Source: Jatrophihabitans_A sp035248685
GTDB lineage: Bacteria; Actinomycetota; Actinomycetes; Mycobacteriales; Jatrophihabitantaceae
Assembly (NCBI GenBank): GCA_035248685.1
Contig: DATFHF010000056.1
Span: 58,660 to 122,659 of the forward strand
Length of the DNA stretch: 64,000 bases
Direction of reading: 5' to 3'
The notes below the pieces were generated by a model, which searched no databases, was not told the origin of the DNA, and worked only from the letters and a program-made list of their open reading frames with translations. This document shows positions 56,975 through 64,000 of this stretch, one piece after another; position 1 is the stretch's first letter, and every line of letters begins with the position of its first letter. Position numbers and translations under genes: made by a program.

Positions 56975-59900
56975 GTGCTAGTTGCCGCTCACTCAGTCGG
57001 TCCTGCTCGTCGCCTCAGCTACCTGATCACCGCCTGCGCCCTGTTCCTGCTCGGGACCGTTGTGCTGCCGGTCGCCCCGGCATCGGCCAGCACCCCGGGG
57101 ATCACCGTGACCAAGCAGGCGCCGGCCAAGGTGCTGGCCGGCGCCGCGGTGCGGTTCAGCCTGACCGCCGCCAACCCGGCAGCCAACCCGTCGGCGCAGC
57201 CCGAGTACAACGTCTCCTTCCGGGACGTGCTGCCGCTCGGGCTCAGCTACCAGGCCGGCTCCAGCACACCGGCCGACGCCGGTGACCCGACCGTCATCAC
57301 CGACGGCGTGACCGGGCAGCAGACCCTGCTCTGGTCGGACCTGTTCGACCTCCAGGTAGGTGCCAATTCGGCGATCAGCTTTACCGCCAAGGTGAACGCC
57401 GGCGCGTTGCCGGTCGCCAGCACCATCCTCAACACCGGCAACGCCTACGCCAGCACCGCGCCCCGGCTGGTGCCGAAGTTCACCGCCACCGGCCAGCCGA
57501 TCGCCGATGCCCAGGTGCAGTCGGCCACCAGCAACCAGACCAGCACCACGGTCACCGCGCTGGCGATCAGCAAGACCGAGCCCAGCCCGGAAGCCAAGCT
57601 GCTGCGCGGGGTGCACGACCACCCGACCGTCTACACGCTCACCGTCAGCAACACCAGCCGGGCCGCCACCAACGGCGTCACCGTCACCGATTACCTGCCC
57701 GCAGCCGAGGAGTTCCTCGGCTGCGGGCTCCTCGACAACAGCACCGGGGTCGAATACCCCGGCGCGCCTTCGCTGACCGGCACCCCGCTGGTGGCCAGCA
57801 ACTGCCCGACCCCGGCCTCGGTGGACACCGTCGCCGACCCGGCCCCGGACGGTTCGGTCAGCTACCCGACCGGCATCTACACCAAGGTGATCTGGAACCT
57901 CGGCACGCTGGCCGCCGGCCAGAGCGTCACCATCAGCTACGCCGCCGGCATCCCGCTGCGCCAGAACGTGCTGTTCAGCGGCGGTCCCAGCCCGGCCTCG
58001 CTCGGCCAGACCGCCAACCTGGACAACAACACCGGCCCGTCCACTCGGCAGATCGGGCCGGCCGCCGCACTGGTCAACTACGCGCACGCGGCCGGTGTCT
58101 ACACCGGCCCGGTCGCCGGCGGCGGCACCGCGGTGGTGGCCGACACCACGCGCACCGTGACCAGCAACGACCTGCGGATCTACAAGTCGGTGTCACCAGC
58201 CGAGTTCGTGGCCGGCGCTGTTTCCAGCTACACGCTGCACGTGGACTCCGGCGAATACACCGACAACTCGGCCATCACCATCACCGACGTGCTGCCCAAC
58301 GGCGTCTGCCCGCTGGACGACGTCAGCAACCACGTCAGCGGCGCCCCGGCCGACTGCGATCCGTCCGCCGGCTTCGCACCGTCGCTGCCGTACCAGTCGG
58401 TGACCCAGAACAGCGACGGCACCTTCATCGTGGTGTTCCAGCCGATCGCGGTCGCCAAGGACGGTTCGACCACCATCAGCTACCAGGCCCGGGACCGGGT
58501 CGGCTACACCGGGGGCGCGCTGGTCGGTGACCCGATCGCAGCCGGCGACAGCTTCACCAACACCGCCAACGAGACCGGCACCTCAACCCCGGTGCCGGCC
58601 ACCGGCTTCACCGGCAACCAGTCGGTGACCGACGGCACGTCGGCCAGCCAAAGCACCTCCTTCGGCACGCTGAGCAAGCTGGTCGGCGCCCGCGCCACCC
58701 CGATGGACTGCTCGTCGGCCAGCTACGGGACGACCAATCCGGTATTCGCCAAAGGGGATCGGGCCTGCTTCCAGATCACCGTGCCGTTCTCCGGCACCAA
58801 CCAGACCCGCAACGCGGTGCTCACCGACTTCCTGCCGGGCAACACCAGCTACGAACCGGGCAGCGTCAGTTACCCGGCCGGCAACACGGTGCGGGCCGGC
58901 GACATCAGCTTCGACAGCACGGGTGCGGCCAGCGGCGCATTGAGCTGGGCGATCGGCGCCCCGCAGCCGGACGGCTCCACCGACGTGCCGGTCGGCGCGG
59001 TGTTCATGGTGCAGTTCAGCGTGCTGGTGCTGGACGCGGCGGCCGGCCCACCGCTGGACAAGCCCGGCAACATTGTCAAGCTGCGCACCGTCAACTCGGC
59101 TGGAGTGGCTACCTCGCTGCGGGACGGGGTGGACTTCAGCATCGCCGCCGCACCACCGATCGGGTTGACCAAGGGGGTGGCCGGCGTGAACGGCTCCATC
59201 CCGGTCAATCCCGCCAACACCGACCACGTCACGGTGCACGAAGGCGACGCGGTGACCTTCCGGGTCGATGCCAGCAACCAGGGCAGCGTGGCGAACGCCA
59301 ACAACGTCGACGTCAGCAACTTCCAGCTGTGGGACGTGCTGCCGGCCGGCATCCGGTGCGCCCAGGTCAGCGCCATCTCAGACAGCGGCACCTGCACCGA
59401 CCCTGGCGACGCCGGCCAGCCCACTTTCACCAACAACGGCATGCTGAGCGCGATCGTCTGGACCGGGGCGGCGGTGCCGGCGCTGCCGGCCGGCTCCAGC
59501 AAGACCTACAACTACACCGTCACCATCCCGGACGGGGTAAGCGTCACCACCGACCTGACCGACACCGCCGCGGTGCGTTCGTACACCGCGGTCAACGACC
59601 TCGGCGGAACGTCCAGCTACTACCCGGCGGCCAACATCGACACCTCGGTAACCGCCGGCCAGTACGACGCGCCCGCCGCCGCGGACAGTTCGGACGTGCT
59701 GCTGCCCGATGTCACGGTGAGCAAGGGCGTCACGTCGGTGGTGAACGAAACCGGCAACGTCGGCGCCGAGGCCAGCCCGGCGGCCAGCACCCAGGCCACC
59801 ATCGGCGAGCAGGTCAGCTTCACCACCAGCGCCACCATCCCGGCGCACACCAGCGTGTTCAACGCCAGCTTCGCCGATCCGCTGCCGACCGGGCTGAGCC

Positions 59901-62900
59901 TGGTCAGCGCTATCGGCAGCTACCGTCCGGACGCGGGGTCGGCAACCACCGCGGCGCTGCCGGCCGGCGTCAACTTCTCCGCCGCCGCCCCGCCGACCTT
60001 CAGCTGGCCGGCCAGCTACGACAACACCAGCGCCACCGACCAGGTCTTCACCATGACCATCGCGGCGCAGCTAACCCAGAGCGTGACCAACGCGCACGGC
60101 GTCATCCGCAGTAACACCGCCACTTTCAACAGCCAAACCGCCGCCAGCGGTGGGGTGGCGCTGCCGGCCCGGACTGCCACCGCCACCGTCGGCATCGTCG
60201 AGCCGTCGGTGTCGCTGACCAAGACCAACAACAGCGGCGGTCCGGTGGTCGGCGGCCAGACCATCACCTACACCCTCAAGCCCACCAACACCGCCGGCCG
60301 GCCACCGCTGCACGACGCCTGGCAACTGGACTGCCTGCCGGTCGGTCTGACCTTCGCCAGCTACGGCGCACCGCCCGCCGGGGTGACCACAAACGCCCCG
60401 GTCGCCGGCGACGGCAGCAACGGCTGCCCGGCCAACTACACCGTGCTGGCCTGGAACCTCGGTGATCTGGCCGGCGGCAGCACGCTCACCCTGACCTACA
60501 TCGCCACCGTGGATCCGACCGCCTCCGGCAAGCTCAGCCTGGTCAACCTGGCCGCGGTCAGCGGCAACAGCCTGGCCGGTGCCCGCACCTCGCCGGTGGA
60601 CCCGGGCAACGCCGCCGGTCGGCAGTACAACGGTTCGGCCAGCAGCACCATCACCATCGCCGGTGCCACCGCGGTCAAGTCGGTCAGCCCGACCTCGGCC
60701 ACCGTCGGTGCCACCGTCAACTACACCACCTCGGCAGTCCTGCCGGCCGGTGTGAACTTCTACAACCTGTCGCTGATCGACCAGCTGCCGAACGGGATCG
60801 ATCCGAGCTCGGTGGTGCTGGGCACGGTCAGCTGCGCCTATGCGGACAGCACCGCGTGCACCCCGAACACCGCCAGCGCGCTGACCCCGGTAGCCGGCAG
60901 CGGCTCGTCCACCGTGATCGGCTGGCTGCTCGGCGACGCGGCCACCGCGGCCCAGTCGCGCACCGTGACCGTGCACTACACCGCCAAGGTGGCCAACGTG
61001 GCCGCCGCGGTGGCCGGGGCCGCACTGACCAACTCGATGCACGTGGCCTGGGACCTGGCCGCCGGCAGCCCGCCGACCACTGCCGGTGCCAGCTACGACC
61101 AGGTCAGTCCGACGGTGACCGCCACCGTCACCGTGCTGGAACCGAACCTGTCGATCAGCAAGTCGGCCAACAAGGCGCACCCGGAACCGGGCCAGACCTT
61201 CGGCTACACGCTGACCGTCAGCAACGCCAACACGGTGAACACCAGCACCGGCTACAACGTCACGGTCACCGACACCGTGCCGACCGGCGTGGTGGTGGAC
61301 CCGGCCAGCATCTCCGGCGGCGGCAGCATCAGCGGCCAGACCTCCACCGGCGGCGGCGTCATCAGCTGGACGCTGCCCAGCCCGGTCGGCAAGGGGGCCG
61401 GCGCGCCGGTGCTGACCTACTCGGCGACCCTGGCGCCGTCCAACACGCTGACCGCGGCCGGCCTGCTGAACACCGCTCGGATCACCGGCTACGACTCGCT
61501 GCCGACCGGCGGCCGGCACTACTCCGGCATGTCCGCGACCGCCACGGTCAGCCCGTTCTTCCCGAAGATGACCACCACCAAAACCATGCCCGGTGGTAGC
61601 ACCGGGTACCTCGGTGAGTCGTTCAGCTGGCAGATCACCGCCCGCGACACCGGCGCCGGCGCCGCCTACCTGGTCGCCACCACCGACACCCTGCCGGCCA
61701 ACTGGACCTACGACACCGGCAGCGCCCAGGTGTCGGTGAACGGTGGCCCGGCCAGCCAGCTCGACCCGGCGGTGAGCTCCGCGTCCGGGGTGCAGACCCT
61801 GACCTGGACCGCCCTGGGCAACCTGCCGGCCGGCACCGCGCTCACCATCACCTTCACCGCCACCCCGCAGGCCGGCGTGACCAGCAGCCCCGGGGTCGGC
61901 ATCGCGGTCAACCAGACCAACTCGGCCAGTTCCACCGCGCAGGATCTGACCGGCGCCACCGGTAACGCGTCCGGCCCGTACTCCAACGGCCCCGGCATCG
62001 CCACCGCGCACATCGGCTCGGCTGACCTGACGCTGACCAAGGCAGTCGGCACCGCGCCGGTTGCCGGCCAGTCCGCCAGCTGGCTGCTGACCGTGCACAA
62101 CAGCGGACCGGACACCGCCACCGGGCCGTTCACCGTCACCGACCAGTTCAACAACCCGGCGCCCACCGGGGTCACCGGTATTACCGCCGGCGGCACCGGC
62201 TGGACCTGCACCAGTACCGCGCCGCTGAGCTGCAGCCGAACCAACGCGACCGACACGCTGGCCAACGGTGCCAGCTTCCCGGCCATCACGGTCGGCTACG
62301 CGGTCGACCAGTCGGTCACCGCCGGCACTTCGCTGAGCAACACCGCCACCGTCGGCGCGCACACCCACGACCCGAATCCGGCCAACAACACCGCCACCGC
62401 GAACGCCACGGTGACCGCCAAGGCCGACCTGGCGATCAGCAAGACGCTCAGCTCGCCGCAGCTGATCGCCGGCGGCCAGGCCAGCTGGAGCCTGATCGTC
62501 AGCAACGCCGGCCCGTCCGCGGCAGCCGGCCCGATCACCGTGGACGACCCGCTGCCGGCCGGCACCAGCTTCGTCTCGGCCGGTGGCACCGGCTGGAGCT
62601 GTGACCCGATCCCGGCCGGGACGATCGGTGCCACCCTGCACTGCCAGCTGGCCGGCCCGTTGCCGGTCGGCGCGGTGCCGGCCGCGATCATCGTCACCGT
62701 CGGCATCCCGTCCGGGCAGACCGCGGCGGTGGCGAACACCGCAGCCGTCAGCTCGCCGACCACCGATCCGATCCCGGCCAACAACTCCTCGACGGTGACC
62801 ACCACACCGACCGTGCGCGCCGACCTCCAGTTGCAGAAGCAGCACCTGACCGGCAGCTTCGTGGCCGGTCAGGACGTGGTCTACCAGTTCGATGTGTTCA

Positions 62901-64000
62901 ACGCGGGGGAGTCCGACGCCACCGGGGTTCAGGTGACCGACCCGCTGCCGACCGGGCTGAGCTACCAATCCTTCAGCTCCGCCGATCCGAACTGGAACTG
63001 CGCCGCGGCCGGTGCCACCGTCAGTTGCAGCTACGCCGGCAGCCTGATCGCGGGCAGCACCAGCAGCTTCACGGTCACCGTCCGGCTGGCCAGCGACTTC
63101 ACCGGCCCGGCGGTCAACACCGCCACCGTGTCAGCCAGCACCACCGACCCGGTGCCTGCCAACAACTCCAGCACCGACAACTCGGCGGTGTCGACGTCGG
63201 CGGATCTATCGATAGTGAAAAGCCATTCCGGAACGGCCACCGCCGGCTCCGGATTGACCTACCAGCTGGCGGTGCACAACGGCGGGCCGTCCGACGTGAC
63301 CGGCCCGATCACGGTGTCCGACTCGCTGCCGGCGGGGCTGAGCTATCTCTCGGCCACCGGCACCGGTTGGAGCTGCGGCTATACCAGCGGCAGCCGGCTG
63401 GTCAGCTGCACGCTGGCCGCGGGGCTGGCCAATGCGGCCGACGCGAATCCGATCAGCCTTGCTACCACGGTGGATTCGGACGCCGGCGCGGGCACCATCA
63501 GCAACGCCGCGGACGTCTCCAGCGGCACCGCCGACCCGGTGCTGACCAACAACGCCAGCACCGACCCGGTCACCGTGGTTACCAGCGCGGCGATCAGCCT
63601 GACCAAGGTTTTGGCCGGCACCCCGCCGGTATTGGCCGGTACCGACGCGACGTTCACCCTGGTTGCCAGCAATGCCGGCCCGAGCGACGCCGACTCGGTC
63701 ACCGTCACCGACACGCTGCCGGCGAACATGAGCTTCGACTCCTACACCGGTACCGGCTGGAGTTGCCTGCCGTCCGGGCAGGACGTGGTGTGCACCCGGG
63801 CCGGCATCCCGGCCGGCACCAGCGCGCCGCCGATCACCCTGCAGGCCCTGGTATCGGCCAGCACGCCGGTGACCCTGCCGGCCGGCACCGCGGTGCTGGT
63901 CAACAATGCCAGCATCGACTCGGCCACCCCGGGCAGCAGCAGCAACCCGGCGCCGGTGGACGTCCCGGTCCAGGCGCAGGCCGACCTCAGCCTGACCAAG
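56975..64000 (+). CDS. Giant secreted DUF11-repeat protein (3' end beyond window)
   Basis: The GTG at 56975 follows GGGAG (56964-56968) by six bases. The frame stays open for 2342 codons to the right edge, so the gene is incomplete. The first 38 residues are a Sec-type signal (basic start, then LITACALFLLGTVVLPV, ending APASAS). After that come at least 15 tandem DUF11-type beta-sandwich units of about 110-180 residues, each starting LTK/ISK/VSK-like and holding YTLTVSN-type, VTVTDTLPAG-type and GTGWSC-type elements; a 16th begins at 63987. Such proteins are cell-surface stalks or adhesins, often with a C-terminal sorting or anchor domain, which cannot be seen here. Early units are more diverged than units 11-15. 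Confidence 0.85.
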   Translation, partial: MLVAAHSVGPARRLSYLITACALFLLGTVVLPVAPASASTPGITVTKQAPAKVLAGAAVRFSLTAANPAANPSAQPEYNVSFRDVLPLGLSYQAGSSTPADAGDPTVITDGVTGQQTLLWSDLFDLQVGANSAISFTAKVNAGALPVASTILNTGNAYASTAPRLVPKFTATGQPIADAQVQSATSNQTSTTVTALAISKTEPSPEAKLLRGVHDHPTVYTLTVSNTSRAATNGVTVTDYLPAAEEFLGCGLLDNSTGVEYPGAPSLTGTPLVASNCPTPASVDTVADPAPDGSVSYPTGIYTKVIWNLGTLAAGQSVTISYAAGIPLRQNVLFSGGPSPASLGQTANLDNNTGPSTRQIGPAAALVNYAHAAGVYTGPVAGGGTAVVADTTRTVTSNDLRIYKSVSPAEFVAGAVSSYTLHVDSGEYTDNSAITITDVLPNGVCPLDDVSNHVSGAPADCDPSAGFAPSLPYQSVTQNSDGTFIVVFQPIAVAKDGSTTISYQARDRVGYTGGALVGDPIAAGDSFTNTANETGTSTPVPATGFTGNQSVTDGTSASQSTSFGTLSKLVGARATPMDCSSASYGTTNPVFAKGDRACFQITVPFSGTNQTRNAVLTDFLPGNTSYEPGSVSYPAGNTVRAGDISFDSTGAASGALSWAIGAPQPDGSTDVPVGAVFMVQFSVLVLDAAAGPPLDKPGNIVKLRTVNSAGVATSLRDGVDFSIAAAPPIGLTKGVAGVNGSIPVNPANTDHVTVHEGDAVTFRVDASNQGSVANANNVDVSNFQLWDVLPAGIRCAQVSAISDSGTCTDPGDAGQPTFTNNGMLSAIVWTGAAVPALPAGSSKTYNYTVTIPDGVSVTTDLTDTAAVRSYTAVNDLGGTSSYYPAANIDTSVTAGQYDAPAAADSSDVLLPDVTVSKGVTSVVNETGNVGAEASPAASTQATIGEQVSFTTSATIPAHTSVFNASFADPLPTGLSLVSAIGSYRPDAGSATTAALPAGVNFSAAAPPTFSWPASYDNTSATDQVFTMTIAAQLTQSVTNAHGVIRSNTATFNSQTAASGGVALPARTATATVGIVEPSVSLTKTNNSGGPVVGGQTITYTLKPTNTAGRPPLHDAWQLDCLPVGLTFASYGAPPAGVTTNAPVAGDGSNGCPANYTVLAWNLGDLAGGSTLTLTYIATVDPTASGKLSLVNLAAVSGNSLAGARTSPVDPGNAAGRQYNGSASSTITIAGATAVKSVSPTSATVGATVNYTTSAVLPAGVNFYNLSLIDQLPNGIDPSSVVLGTVSCAYADSTACTPNTASALTPVAGSGSSTVIGWLLGDAATAAQSRTVTVHYTAKVANVAAAVAGAALTNSMHVAWDLAAGSPPTTAGASYDQVSPTVTATVTVLEPNLSISKSANKAHPEPGQTFGYTLTVSNANTVNTSTGYNVTVTDTVPTGVVVDPASISGGGSISGQTSTGGGVISWTLPSPVGKGAGAPVLTYSATLAPSNTLTAAGLLNTARITGYDSLPTGGRHYSGMSATATVSPFFPKMTTTKTMPGGSTGYLGESFSWQITARDTGAGAAYLVATTDTLPANWTYDTGSAQVSVNGGPASQLDPAVSSASGVQTLTWTALGNLPAGTALTITFTATPQAGVTSSPGVGIAVNQTNSASSTAQDLTGATGNASGPYSNGPGIATAHIGSADLTLTKAVGTAPVAGQSASWLLTVHNSGPDTATGPFTVTDQFNNPAPTGVTGITAGGTGWTCTSTAPLSCSRTNATDTLANGASFPAITVGYAVDQSVTAGTSLSNTATVGAHTHDPNPANNTATANATVTAKADLAISKTLSSPQLIAGGQASWSLIVSNAGPSAAAGPITVDDPLPAGTSFVSAGGTGWSCDPIPAGTIGATLHCQLAGPLPVGAVPAAIIVTVGIPSGQTAAVANTAAVSSPTTDPIPANNSSTVTTTPTVRADLQLQKQHLTGSFVAGQDVVYQFDVFNAGESDATGVQVTDPLPTGLSYQSFSSADPNWNCAAAGATVSCSYAGSLIAGSTSSFTVTVRLASDFTGPAVNTATVSASTTDPVPANNSSTDNSAVSTSADLSIVKSHSGTATAGSGLTYQLAVHNGGPSDVTGPITVSDSLPAGLSYLSATGTGWSCGYTSGSRLVSCTLAAGLANAADANPISLATTVDSDAGAGTISNAADVSSGTADPVLTNNASTDPVTVVTSAAISLTKVLAGTPPVLAGTDATFTLVASNAGPSDADSVTVTDTLPANMSFDSYTGTGWSCLPSGQDVVCTRAGIPAGTSAPPITLQALVSASTPVTLPAGTAVLVNNASIDSATPGSSSNPAPVDVPVQAQADLSLTK
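57092..64000 (+). repeat. Tandem DUF11 coding repeats (15 complete plus one starting)
   Basis: Unit starts, judged from the [LIV]-x-[KS]-type opening strands, lie near 57092, 57560, 58170, 58666, 59157, 59712, 60210, 60667, 61150, 61567, 62030, 62430, 62827, 63208, 63595 and 63987. Units from 62030 on are shorter and most alike, and most share a G-x-G-W-[ST]-C element, suggesting later duplication. Confidence 0.7.

Noticed and set aside
56993..58087. 364-codon minus-strand frame opposite the start of the DUF11 gene
   Set aside because: Low-complexity Gly/Arg/Ala product and no ribosome-binding site; shadow of the + strand gene.
60071..62968. 965-codon open frame on the minus strand opposite the DUF11 gene
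   Set aside because: Very Gly/Arg/Val-rich translation with no family pattern; it is the antisense shadow of a GC-rich repeat gene, whose + frame shows clear DUF11 units.

Overview
The window is high-GC DNA (about 70%) with GTG starts, dense ATGA/GTGA gene overlaps and families typical of Actinomycetota: SigE-family sigma factors, DUF222/13E12 HNH proteins, a BTAD (SARP-like) regulator, MMPL and DrrAB-type transporters, a type III PKS and paaK with a TetR regulator. I cannot name the genus; nothing suggests a plasmid or an active phage, and I see no rRNA or tRNA gene.

Region 1 (1-24.7 kb) is most of an extracellular contractile injection system (eCIS, a phage-tail-like particle). In order on the + strand: sheath (cut by the left edge), inner tube, CIS-tube adaptor, DUF5908-like protein, hub, spike, a membrane-segment protein, then after a gap gp25, gpJ-like and gpI-like baseplate proteins, a tape-measure-like protein, AAA+ ATPase, two large uncharacterised proteins and a small one. 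A minus-strand island (6.6-13.0 kb) splits the operon. It carries a 13E12-type HNH gene, a sigma factor with a membrane partner, and a 1041-residue putative cargo with an N-terminal DUF4157 (eCIScore, HEIAH) domain and a C-terminal WHH-type nuclease-like end. A decayed copy of the 3' end of the membrane-segment gene lies at the left edge of the island. A BTAD regulator follows the cluster.

Region 2 (25.7-34.9 kb) mixes housekeeping and accessory genes: YihY/BrkB, a DUF1801 gene with an internal amber codon, a DksA-type zinc protein, RNase HI, a Clp_N/trypsin-like/KAP NTPase fusion, a SIMPL protein and a large LuxR regulator. Region 3 (34.9-42.6 kb) has a response regulator/kinase/PhoD-phosphatase operon divergent from a flavin redox operon (ferric reductase-like, FMN-binding, ApbE), then a frameshifted saccharopine dehydrogenase-like gene.

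Region 4 (42.6-52.0 kb) holds a TetR regulator, a DrrAB-like ABC exporter and a type III PKS cluster (UbiA prenyltransferase, PKS, ICMT-like methyltransferase, FAD oxidoreductase) beside an MMPL exporter. Region 5 (52.0-64.0 kb) has a SigE-family sigma factor with two SecD-P1-like membrane paralogues under two near-identical GGAAC-N17-GTCT promoters, paaK with a divergent TetR gene and a palindromic operator, and the start of a giant secreted DUF11-repeat protein (at least 2342 codons) that runs off the right edge.
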